Positions 7,820 through 14,762 of a stretch of 14,813 bases of DNA are shown here, piece after piece (positions within the stretch are counted from its first letter, which is position 1; each line of letters opens with the position of its first letter). The notes beneath the pieces were generated by a model that did not search any database, was not told where the DNA came from, and was given only the letters and a program-made list of their open reading frames with translations. The position numbers and the translations under genes were made by a program. The DNA comes from Cyanobacteria bacterium HKST-UBA02 (GTDB lineage Bacteria > Cyanobacteriota > Vampirovibrionia > Obscuribacterales > Obscuribacteraceae), in the NCBI GenBank assembly GCA_020431945.1, contig JAGQHH010000253.1:1-14813 (forward strand), written 5' to 3'.

Positions 7820-8459
7820 CAGCGAGAAGCTCTGCAGGGGCGGCATCCCAGAGCTGGACACCGGCATCCCCGGCGAGATCGAGCAAGCAGATCCGCCCGG
7901 TAGCCACCTTGAAAGTGCCGTTTGCGACGCGGCTCGCGAACTCACGCTCGGCCAGCTTGAGAAAATACCGGAGCACGCCATTGCTGGTAATAGCAAGAAC
8001 CAGCGCATTTTGATCACCTTCGAATTTGCTCTTCAGCTCGGCGACAAAGCTTTGCACTTCCTGAAATACCGCTTCCGGGCTGCCGGCCCAGTCACCCCGG
8101 GAGGGCCACTGGCAGCGCTTGTTCCAACCATCGAGACTATCCTGGCCGAATCGCTCCGCCACCTCGCCATCGGTGAGACCGCTCCAGCCACCATAGTCGA
8201 GCTCGTTGAGACGACTGTCGACAACGATGGGAAGCGGCTCCGAGAAGTGCTTGTTGACTATCTCCCCGTACTCGACACAGCGTCTCAAGGGGCCGCTATA
8301 GATAGCGGCCGGTCGCCCCGCCTCGGCCAGGGCTCTACCGAGAGAGTCGGCTTGCTCTCTGCCTTTTTCCACCAGGGGAGGATTTTCTCCGGATCCGACC
8401 CAGTAGATTCTATCTCCCGGATCGAACGTGTTTCCGTGCCTGCTCAATAGTAATAGCAT
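7803..8459 (-). CDS. Histidine phosphatase (phosphoglycerate-mutase-like) lacking the second catalytic His
   Basis: This 218-residue protein belongs to the histidine phosphatase superfamily, cytoplasmic enzymes that work through a phosphohistidine. The RHG motif is at 7-9 (LSRHGNTF, nucleophile H8), the phosphate-pocket arginine is in YSGPLRR (54-60), and the acid is E86 in LNELDYGGWSG. Most members then have a second histidine in a VSHGG motif; here the matching segment is AITSNGVLR (156-164) with Ser159 at that place. The fold therefore looks intact but its catalysis may be changed or the subgroup distinct. The ATG at 8459 has AGGG six bases upstream. It follows the kdsB-like gene by 24 bp, so a substrate in sugar-phosphate or LPS precursor metabolism is plausible but unproven. 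Its 3' end overlaps the convergent GNAT-kinase gene. Confidence 0.9.
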   Translation of the reverse strand: MLLLLSRHGNTFDPGDRIYWVGSGENPPLVEKGREQADSLGRALAEAGRPAAIYSGPLRRCVEYGEIVNKHFSEPLPIVVDSRLNELDYGGWSGLTDGEVAERFGQDSLDGWNKRCQWPSRGDWAGSPEAVFQEVQSFVAELKSKFEGDQNALVLAITSNGVLRYFLKLAEREFASRVANGTFKVATGRICLLDLAGDAGVQLWDAAPAELLAVSRRI

Positions 8460-8483
8460 GCTCTTCCCTGTGTTCCTGTCTCT

Positions 8484-9275
8484 CTATACTGGCTGTGGAA
8501 CCAGCTCACCTTCGCTCTCAATGATCGCTTCGACGATCGGGACATCCGTCTCGCTGTCCACCGAACCGTGGGTCCTTCCCTGATAATCGACGACCACGAC
8601 TCTGATGCCGATGCCATTCTCCAGGGCGCGGAGCTGCTCGAGCCCCTCTGTCTTCTCCAGCTCCCCCTGCTCGAGACTGAGATATTTCTCCAGGGTATCT
8701 CGCCGGTAAGCATAGAGACCGATATGACGATAAAGTGGTGGCTCACCACCACCGGTGCTACGCAAGAACGGAATCATCGACTTTGAAAAATAGAGAGCGT
8801 TATGCTGCCTGTCGAAAACCACCATGGTACCGCCGACGATTCCGGAGTCTTTCTGGGACTTGAGCTGCCGGTATTGATCGACACTGATTTTCACAGCCGG
8901 TGTAGCCATGGCGACCTGGCTGTCCGCCTTCATCACATCGATAAGAGCGCTCAGCACCCAGGGCGGTGTCAACACGGCATCGCCCTGCAGATTGAGAACA
9001 ATCTCCGCCGGCGAGCCCAGACTCGCGAGGGCCTGGTGGACTCTCTCGGTTCCGTTGGCGCACTCCGAATCAGTACGCACTACCTCCGCCGAAAAACTCC
9101 GGCAGGCCTCCTCGATCCGGTCGTCATCGGTGGCCACCACGACCTGATCGGCCCCGGATGCCCGGGCTATCTGCCAGGTACGCTCGAGCAGCGTGCGCCC
9201 CTTGATGAGGGCCAGAGGCTTGCCGGGAAAGCGCGTGGAGGCGTATCTAGCCGGAATAACGATGAGCGATTGCAT
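8484..9275 (-). CDS. kdsB: 3-deoxy-manno-octulosonate cytidylyltransferase (CMP-Kdo synthetase) family protein
   Basis: KdsB couples CTP and Kdo (or 8-amino-Kdo) to give the CMP-sugar that feeds lipid A-Kdo synthesis in the cytoplasm. The protein is 263 residues, close to the family length. Motifs in order: IPARYASTRFPGKPLA (7-22, CTP loop), ATDD (48-51), NGTER (74-78), NLQGD (95-99, metal ligand D99), ALYFSKSMIPF (160-170), HIGLYAYRRDTL (184-195), EKTEGLEQLRALENG (207-221) and SVDSETDV (238-245, second metal ligand D240). Two motifs differ from the enterobacterial form: QGDAVL instead of QGDEP and NGTER instead of SGTDR. It therefore belongs to a variant branch, and substrate preference could differ. 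It lies 26 bp after the lipoprotein gene and 24 bp before the phosphatase, probably one transcript. No clear Shine-Dalgarno precedes the ATG. Confidence 0.92.
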   Translation of the reverse strand: MQSLIVIPARYASTRFPGKPLALIKGRTLLERTWQIARASGADQVVVATDDDRIEEACRSFSAEVVRTDSECANGTERVHQALASLGSPAEIVLNLQGDAVLTPPWVLSALIDVMKADSQVAMATPAVKISVDQYRQLKSQKDSGIVGGTMVVFDRQHNALYFSKSMIPFLRSTGGGEPPLYRHIGLYAYRRDTLEKYLSLEQGELEKTEGLEQLRALENGIGIRVVVVDYQGRTHGSVDSETDVPIVEAIIESEGELVPQPV

Positions 9276-9301
9276 GCGCCAATGTTAGCATAGAGCTTCG
9301 C

Positions 9302-10249
9302 TCAGGAACCTCTGGCCAGGCGCACGGCTGCTGAAAGACCAAGCTGGAGCCCACTCTGGTCAGCCTCGAAGCCTGTTTGAATCTTCGTATCACTGTGTGC
9401 TTCCCGGGCCAGATGGTTGATCCTCAATCCATCCCTGAAATACTTGATGGCATCCCTGTACTGACCCGTCTCGAGCATCAGATTACCGAGCTCCAGATTG
9501 TTGCAGGCCCGGGCCGACCGGAAGAAATCCTCGCGCCGGTCCAAGAAAGCCGACTTCTCGTCGGGAAAGGCTTTCTGGTAGAAAGCAAGAGACGTCTCCA
9601 GGGACTCCCGGGCTTCTTCGAAACGGCCCAGACGATAGCAATACCTGCCGAGGTCCTCGAAAAGGGTAGCCCGCTCGATGTCCGGACAACCACTGCCGAG
9701 CTCGCCGATAGCAGCGCGGGTACGCCGGACCAGTTGTTCGGCGGCTTCGCGATCGCCAGGAGTATCCACCGGGATCTTCACTTTCCGGCGAGCCGTGCCG
9801 GCAAGGCAGGTCGGGCCGTTTGCCGCAGCACTGGCCTCGATAAGCTGGTAACAGGCCTCTTCGATTTTGTCGTCAGCGAGATAGCTGGCGTATTTCTCCA
9901 GAGCCTTACCGGTCTCAGGACCGGCGGCGGAGCGCAGGAGGAGAACCGCCTTCCCGGCCAGGTCTTTCTTCTGGGAGTCGCTGAGAAATCCGCCATACTG
10001 GTTGACTGCGGTTATCAAAAAGTCCGCCCTTTCAAGAGCGCTCCAGTCTTCCTGCGCCCCGGCCTCGACCAGGCGTCGACAAACTTTCTGGTTATGCTGA
10101 TTCTCGGCATAGAGCCAGCGACCTTCCCGGGGATTGAAATCCCCGGCTATATCTCCGTCCAGGGGCGACTTGAGGGGCTCGGCACAGCCGCAGAGACCCC
10201 AGGGCGTCATAAGCAGGACGGCAAAGACAAGGATGAGAGCAAGGTTCAT
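9302..10249 (-). CDS. Putative lipoprotein with two TPRs
   Basis: This 315-residue protein opens with a hydrophobic stretch (3-19) ending in L19-C20-G21-C22, a lipobox that would place a lipid on Cys22 and anchor the mature protein to a membrane facing the periplasm. Two recognisable TPR units lie at about 203-240 (LGRYCYRLGRFEEARESLE) and 251-281 (LGNLMLETGQYRDAIKYF); the region before them is helical and not recognised. Mature-part cysteines (57, 137, 147, 199, 218, 253) are unusually many. It is the first gene of a cluster with the kdsB-like gene (26 bp) and the phosphatase. It diverges from the secreted KPV-repeat protein across 70 bp; a TATACT -10-like element on this strand (10259-10264) precedes it without a clear -35. 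A TPR lipoprotein could be an envelope assembly scaffold; that is inference. Confidence 0.87.
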   Translation of the reverse strand: MNLALILVFAVLLMTPWGLCGCAEPLKSPLDGDIAGDFNPREGRWLYAENQHNQKVCRRLVEAGAQEDWSALERADFLITAVNQYGGFLSDSQKKDLAGKAVLLLRSAAGPETGKALEKYASYLADDKIEEACYQLIEASAAANGPTCLAGTARRKVKIPVDTPGDREAAEQLVRRTRAAIGELGSGCPDIERATLFEDLGRYCYRLGRFEEARESLETSLAFYQKAFPDEKSAFLDRREDFFRSARACNNLELGNLMLETGQYRDAIKYFRDGLRINHLAREAHSDTKIQTGFEADQSGLQLGLSAAVRLARGS

Positions 10250-10319
10250 GATTCAATAAGTATAGTAGAGGGCAAGATCTAAAGAGCCGTTCGAGAAAGG
10301 TTATAAGCAGGGTACTGGT

Positions 10320-11753
10320 ATGTCTCATCGATTACTACTCGTTGTTTTGCTCATGCTCGTCACTTCTCTGGTCTTCGCCGGAGAGGCTCAGGCGAAGAAA
10401 GCCAAACCGTCACCCCAGGAAGTCGCTCTGGCCAGGGCGAACAAATTCTTCGCCCAGGGCAAGGACGCCGAAGCGAAAAACGATCTGAAAACCGCCGCTT
10501 ATGCCTATCGCCAGTGTTTCGACACTCGTTACCAGAGCTTCGGCTTCCGGGACCCGGAGCTGATCAATGTCTCGAGCCGTCTGGGCAAAGTGCTCGCCCG
10601 TCAGGACAATTTCCTGGCTGCCGAGGAATACCTCAAATGGTGCCTGAAAGCCCAGGTCAAGCAGTATGGACCCGGAGACCTCCGCCTGGCGGACGCTCAA
10701 AAGGGACTTGCCGATCTCTATCGCAAACAGGGAAATTTCCGGCTGGCATCCTCGAAATATGCTCAAGTGGTGAACCTCTACGAGCGCTATGACGAAGAGA
10801 ACGCGGACCTCCTCTCGGCTCGTCTCGACCTTGCCGAAGCCCTTTTGAAAAACGACGAGAGGGAAGCGGCAGATGAGCAGATCAAGAAAGTCGATCAGGC
10901 CATAAGCCATGCCGGTGGCAAAGCCACCATCGACACCGCCAGGCTGGCGAGCCTGAAAGAAGCCCAGGCTAAATCCGCAGAAAAGCCTGTTGCAACAGAA
11001 AAGCCTGTTGCCGAAGTAAAACCTGTAGTAACCGAAGCAAAACCTGTAGTAACCGCAGAAAAACCTGTAGTAATCGAAGCAAAGCCTGTTGCAACCGAAA
11101 AACCAGTTGAGACGCGTCAGGCAGTACCTCCGGGCGAGCTGGCTGCCGGACCCGGGCCGCTTCTTCAGGAAAGAAAAAATGTTCTCGGCATGATCGAGCG
11201 CAGCGCCAAACTCGGCATCGGCACCGGTGGTTACGAGACCGCTTATGCCGGGATCGAAGAGATGGTGGCAGCAGGCAAACCGGAAGCAGAGATCAAAACA
11301 CGTCTGGACTCTATACGCAAATCTCTCTACGAGCAACTCTCGAAAAAGGCTCTCCTCAGTGACCCTCGTTATCAAAACCAGAAATACGCGGCTTACAGGA
11401 GAGGGCATACCGAATCGAGCGCCACCAAATTCGGTCTCATGCTGGACAACTACACACCGATGACTCCGGCTCAGATGAAGGCCTTCGACAAATACGACAA
11501 CACTCAGATCACCGAAGGCTATATGAAACAGATCGAAGCCGATGTCGCTCGTACCGAGATGCAGAGACTGCCGCCGAACATGAAATACGGTGATTCAGGC
11601 AAACGCTTCATCAAGCGCCGTCAGGATATCATCAAGCGTAACCGGATCAATCACAACCGCATCCAGGAAGGTTTCGGCAGACCCCAGAGCGCGGTGCCCG
11701 AGCGCGATACGGCCCCGGCCGACAATCATCGCACCGGCATCGAATATCATTGA
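10320..11753 (+). CDS. Secreted TPR protein with a KPV-repeat hinge
   Basis: This 477-residue exported protein has a signal peptide at 1-25 (LLLVVLLMLVTSLVFA, likely cut after AQA). A TPR domain covers about 34-215 with long-spaced repeats (LGKVLARQDNFLAAEEYLKW, LADLYRKQGNFRLASSKYAQ). Seven KPV units at 222-263 form a flexible hinge. The unrecognised C-terminal half (about 285-477) is basic and helical, with RRQDIIKRNRINHNRIQEGF near the end. The hinge type resembles spacers that let periplasmic proteins span a distance, but function is not known. The ATG at 10320 has AGGG about eight bases upstream. It diverges from the lipoprotein gene and ends 7 bp from the stop of the convergent PIN toxin. 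Confidence 0.9.
   Translation: MSHRLLLVVLLMLVTSLVFAGEAQAKKAKPSPQEVALARANKFFAQGKDAEAKNDLKTAAYAYRQCFDTRYQSFGFRDPELINVSSRLGKVLARQDNFLAAEEYLKWCLKAQVKQYGPGDLRLADAQKGLADLYRKQGNFRLASSKYAQVVNLYERYDEENADLLSARLDLAEALLKNDEREAADEQIKKVDQAISHAGGKATIDTARLASLKEAQAKSAEKPVATEKPVAEVKPVVTEAKPVVTAEKPVVIEAKPVATEKPVETRQAVPPGELAAGPGPLLQERKNVLGMIERSAKLGIGTGGYETAYAGIEEMVAAGKPEAEIKTRLDSIRKSLYEQLSKKALLSDPRYQNQKYAAYRRGHTESSATKFGLMLDNYTPMTPAQMKAFDKYDNTQITEGYMKQIEADVARTEMQRLPPNMKYGDSGKRFIKRRQDIIKRNRINHNRIQEGFGRPQSAVPERDTAPADNHRTGIEYH
10983..11108 (+). repeat. Degenerate in-frame repeat encoding seven KPV units
   Basis: Imperfect units of 18 to 21 bp (such as AAACCTGTAGTAACCGAAGC) encode KPV separated by three or four residues rich in Glu, Ala, Val and Thr. 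Units differ by synonymous and conservative changes. The stretch is A-rich, with GTA and GAA codons unlike the surrounding gene, which favours slippage or duplication as its origin. Confidence 0.85.
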
Positions 11754-11760
11754 AAGCTGC

Positions 11761-12177
11761 CTAGTCCCAAAACAGCCGACATGGCTTACTTTCGTGCATC
11801 CTTCCGTCATTGGTAATCAAAGGCAGTCCAATCTGGAGCGCGCTAGCCACTATTGCTCGGTCAAAAGGATCGGTGTGAAAGCGCACGTCGTGGCATATTT
11901 TCACGGTTGCCTCATCAAAGGACAACGAATTTATGGTTCGGTATTGAAAGAGTTCGTCAACCCAGTCGGGGAAAGGTTTGTCAATTTCTATAACGCCACC
12001 CTGAACCAGCATAGACAGTTCCCACAGGACCGGGGCTGGCACAAAGATGGCAGTCTCAGCGTTCGTGGTGGCCTCTTCGAAAGCTTTTCTTGCTTTTTTA
12101 CTGAGACGTTTTCCGCCATCGCAAAAGAAATAGATGATGGGATGGGTGTCTGTTACCAGCAACTTTTCTTGAGTCAC
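11761..12177 (-). CDS. PIN-domain toxin of a type II toxin-antitoxin system (VapC-like)
   Basis: This 138-residue protein has a PIN ribonuclease fold. The family's acidic metal site is visible as D10 (LLVTDTHPI), E53 (PVLWELSML), D106 in HTDPFDRAIVASA and D124 in LITNDGRM. VapC toxins cleave tRNA or rRNA in the cytoplasm and are held inactive by their antitoxin; the target here is unknown. All expected acids are present, so the toxin looks active. The start is a GTG whose last bases overlap the antitoxin stop (GTGA), with no strong Shine-Dalgarno, so translation probably depends on the antitoxin frame. The gene is poorer in GC (about 47% in two lines counted by hand) than its flanks, consistent with transfer. 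Its stop is 7 bp from that of the convergent secreted TPR gene. Confidence 0.92.
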   Translation of the reverse strand: MTQEKLLVTDTHPIIYFFCDGGKRLSKKARKAFEEATTNAETAIFVPAPVLWELSMLVQGGVIEIDKPFPDWVDELFQYRTINSLSFDEATVKICHDVRFHTDPFDRAIVASALQIGLPLITNDGRMHESKPCRLFWD

Positions 12178-12530
12178 AAGCCCGTCGTAGACTCCTCAAT
12201 AGATTGCTGGAATCGCTCAGCAATCTTCTCGCTCGCAACCTCGAGATTTTCAGTCTTGAGCTTTATAGATCCAATCAAGTTTGGAGGCTTTTGATGAGCC
12301 ATCGACTTGGCCAACATGCAAAGTTTGCTGGTCAGGGCGATATAGTGCTGATAGCTCAACAAGACAGCGACTGGTTTGTCACGATCGGTAATCTCCACGG
12401 CCGAGGCAGACGTATTCAACGAATCAACCAGCGGAAAGAAATCCTTGCGTGCTTGAGTCTTGCCAACAGACTGCTGTGTGAAACCCATAAGGGTGGTAGC
12501 CTGCTTTTTGATGTCCTCTCTGGATGGCAT
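12174..12530 (-). CDS. Antitoxin of the Phd/YefM family
   Basis: This 118-residue protein carries the Phd/YefM DNA-binding core at about 22-65 (VGKTQARKDFFPLVDSL, then AVEITDRDKPVAVLLSY). Such antitoxins dimerise, bind their own operator, and block the toxin with a flexible C-terminal tail, here KTENLEVASEKIAERFQQ and following. It begins with an unusual extra 20 residues (MPSREDIKKQATTLM...) before the core; an ATG at 12488 would remove most of it, but the promoter position and leader fit the ATG at 12530. It overlaps the PIN toxin by GTGA. Pairing of a Phd/YefM antitoxin with a PIN toxin is a known mixed combination. Two TGTACA boxes lie 21-41 bp upstream, so autoregulation is expected. Confidence 0.92.
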   Translation of the reverse strand: MPSREDIKKQATTLMGFTQQSVGKTQARKDFFPLVDSLNTSASAVEITDRDKPVAVLLSYQHYIALTSKLCMLAKSMAHQKPPNLIGSIKLKTENLEVASEKIAERFQQSIEESTTGL

Positions 12531-12550
12531 GGTGCCTACTCAAAAGCTAA

Positions 12551-12571
12551 GTGTACAGATCCAGTGTACAC
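12551..12571 (-). promoter_or_regulatory. Putative Phd/YefM operator: two TGTACA boxes
   Basis: GTGTACA and TGTACAC form a perfect inverted repeat separated by seven bases. Each half holds the palindrome TGTACA (12552-12557 and 12565-12570), 13 bp apart from start to start. TGTACA is the core of the E. coli YefM-YoeB operator palindromes. One box overlaps the predicted -10 and the other the predicted transcription start, which suits repression by the antitoxin. Confidence 0.75.
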
Positions 12572-12591
12572 AAACATCTATGTCTTGGCAA
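12563..12591 (-). promoter_or_regulatory. Predicted sigma-70-type promoter of the toxin-antitoxin operon
   Basis: On the minus strand TTGCCA (12591-12586) is followed after exactly 17 bases by TACACT (12568-12563). The first matches four and the second four of six consensus bases. Transcription would begin near 12556, giving a leader of about 26 bases. The -35 lies inside the last codons of the upstream membrane-protein gene. Confidence 0.6.
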
Positions 12592-14698
12592 GGTCCGATG
12601 CAACGGCTGATACAGAAGATCTGCCAAGAGCGATCCAGCGCCCGATCAGGACTACCAGGACCAGAACCGCTACGAAAGTGGCTGCCCGGACTCCGATCTG
12701 TAAGGGCAGCCGATTGAGAGCGACAGCCATGCCCATCCCCATGAATAACGCCGTCATGCTGGTCGCTCCCAGGCGCTCATGAACCAGGGCGGCGCCCAGG
12801 CTCAACATCGCCCCGGAGAGAATGAGAACTCCGAGCCCGGCAAGACCGGGATCGAGCACTATACCGAAACTGGCCAGGGACTGGGCAGCCAGAAAAATCA
12901 GAGCGGTGGCCAGCACCACCAGAGGTCCCAGGCGTGACACCGCGCCCCGGGCCAGATAGAGTCCGGGCAGGAGCGACCAGAAGAGCACCGTGGACAGCAA
13001 GCGTACCGGTCCCGTGTCGCCGAGCATGATCACCGCGTCGAACTGACAGAGCATCACCTCGAACGAAAAGAGAAAGCCGAGAAGGAATGCCATGATGTGG
13101 TGGCGGTTGATGCTCCGGATCCCCTCAACCGGACAGACCCGAAAGACTGCGGTCATCAGTACGGCGATCATGAGAGTGTATAGATAGCTTTCGAGCTTGC
13201 TCGGCCGGCCGGAGCTGAATGCCACGGATCGCTCGTTGGTGAGCATCCTCCCGAAAGGAAGGGGCTGGCGGCACATGGGAGCCATATCGATTTTGCCGGG
13301 TTCAGAACCGGAAGTGGATGCGACCGGCGCGGCCTCCGCTTCGCTCTCATCCTCAGGCAGAGCGACATCAGAATTGTAATTTGGCTCGAGCACCATGAAT
13401 GCACCGTATTTGGTAGCATAAGGTCCCTCGGCCGGCACATAGAGCCTGGTCTCGATCAACTGCCGGTAGGTCTGACACATGATTTCAGGGTCGGTGCAGC
13501 TGACCAGGAGCTTGCCTTTCTCTTTCAGGCGCGAGCGAGCAAGATAAAAGGTCTCCTGAGTATAGAGCAGGTCGGGTTGCCGGCTCGGCAGGCGCTCGCC
13601 GATAACGATCAGATCGAATTTCTTCTTGCTCCGGTAGAGAAACCTCCGGGGATCGTCCTCGACCAGCTCCACCCCCGGTGCCTTATAAGGGGAATTGACG
13701 GTCCAATCGGCCATGCCAGCCAGAAACCCCCTCTCATCCACCGCTGTCACCGAGCGGGCACCGGCAAGCAGGGCAGCAGCCACCTCATTTCCGGCACCGG
13801 CTCTCAAGACCAGGGCGTCGCCGGGCTCGAGACCGACTTGATAGGGGAGGGTGAGAAATGCCGGGTCGAAGTTGAGGACCTTGCGCCGGAAGTAACGCAC
13901 CGATGCGGGGTTCATGAGCGGATCGACGCTCAGGGTATCAAAAAGATTGTTCTTCAGTATAAGAACTGCCAGAGGCTCGGCGGCGGTGCTGAGGAGATGG
14001 GCTGAATAGCTGTCCCCCGCATAGAAGCGGGTTTCCGGCGCCACCCGGAGAAGCCTTGTCCTCGTGGTATCGGCTTTCTGGGAATAACTGCTCTGGGTCA
14101 ATGTGACCGCGGCAAGCACCAGGGATGCCATCACCACAAAAGCAATCTGGACAGCTCGATGACCGGCTCTGCCGTATGAGATCAGGACGAGAGCAGGAAT
14201 GATCAGATAGAGCGCCGGCAGTCCGGTCTCGTTAGCCAGGCAGAGGACGATAAAGCCGGCAGCGGCTCCGGATAGGGAGGAAAGCGAGGCATTGCCGCTG
14301 TCTCTCACGGACCGGGCTGCGTCCATCATGATCCGGGTGACGGCGCCGAAGATAAAGACGAAAAGTGCCGTGCTCAAAAATTCCGGTCGGATGAACCTGG
14401 AAAGATAAGTAGGCAGATAGATGAAGCCGGGCTTCTCCCGGGCGAGAACACTCGATACCAGAGCCGGAGCGCCGTCCGGATAGCCGCTTGCCACCAGAAA
14501 GCAGATCAGACCGAGCAAGGCTACCACCACCAGACCGGAAACCAGGGGGCGGCTCGGCCGGTCCCCGGCCAGTCCGATTGCCGTTCCAACGAAAGCACAG
14601 CAAATCAAATAAGGGACCACCAGGTCGAAGCCGCCCACGATATTGACAAAGCTCTGGGCTAAAGCCAGGACGAGAGTCCAGGCGCCGGCCATCAACAT
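12578..14698 (-). CDS. Polytopic membrane protein with a spermidine-synthase-like Rossmann domain
   Basis: This protein of about 706 residues has roughly seven membrane segments in the first 200 residues, a soluble middle domain, and about seven more segments from 504 to 690. The middle domain (about 295-435) looks like a polyamine aminopropyltransferase/SAM fold: ALVLRAGAGNEV (295-306), AVDER (319-323, ribose-binding acid), VEDDPRRFL (346-354) and DLIVIGE (362-368). The catalytic Asp-x-x-Asp-Pro that spermidine synthases carry after that strand is not there (GERLPSRQPDLLY), so it may bind a nucleotide-like ligand without making spermidine. An acidic, Ser/Pro-rich linker follows. The start is uncertain: the frame also opens at TTG 14746, 16 codons upstream. 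I prefer ATG 14698, preceded by AAAGAG, because it leaves room before a possible divergent gene. Substrate unknown. Confidence 0.85.
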   Translation of the reverse strand: MLMAGAWTLVLALAQSFVNIVGGFDLVVPYLICCAFVGTAIGLAGDRPSRPLVSGLVVVALLGLICFLVASGYPDGAPALVSSVLAREKPGFIYLPTYLSRFIRPEFLSTALFVFIFGAVTRIMMDAARSVRDSGNASLSSLSGAAAGFIVLCLANETGLPALYLIIPALVLISYGRAGHRAVQIAFVVMASLVLAAVTLTQSSYSQKADTTRTRLLRVAPETRFYAGDSYSAHLLSTAAEPLAVLILKNNLFDTLSVDPLMNPASVRYFRRKVLNFDPAFLTLPYQVGLEPGDALVLRAGAGNEVAAALLAGARSVTAVDERGFLAGMADWTVNSPYKAPGVELVEDDPRRFLYRSKKKFDLIVIGERLPSRQPDLLYTQETFYLARSRLKEKGKLLVSCTDPEIMCQTYRQLIETRLYVPAEGPYATKYGAFMVLEPNYNSDVALPEDESEAEAAPVASTSGSEPGKIDMAPMCRQPLPFGRMLTNERSVAFSSGRPSKLESYLYTLMIAVLMTAVFRVCPVEGIRSINRHHIMAFLLGFLFSFEVMLCQFDAVIMLGDTGPVRLLSTVLFWSLLPGLYLARGAVSRLGPLVVLATALIFLAAQSLASFGIVLDPGLAGLGVLILSGAMLSLGAALVHERLGATSMTALFMGMGMAVALNRLPLQIGVRAATFVAVLVLVVLIGRWIALGRSSVSAVASDLAKT

Positions 14699-14762
14699 GA
14701 TCTCTTTCGTGGTCAAAATATGGTGTACAGTTTGAGCATCGGCCAACTAGATTACCATCACT

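Noticed and set aside
10259..10266. AGTATAGT, giving overlapping -10-like hexamers on both strands between the lipoprotein and KPV-repeat genes
   Set aside because: No acceptable -35 hexamer is found at the right distance on either strand, so a shared symmetrical promoter is only a guess and is not listed.
10983..11108. CRISPR-like repetition
   Set aside because: The units are short, degenerate, without spacers and in frame with the KPV-encoding gene; it is a protein repeat.
11590..12294. Plus-strand open frame across the end of the secreted TPR gene and the toxin gene
   Set aside because: The minus strand here encodes a PIN domain with all active-site acids; the plus frame is its shadow.
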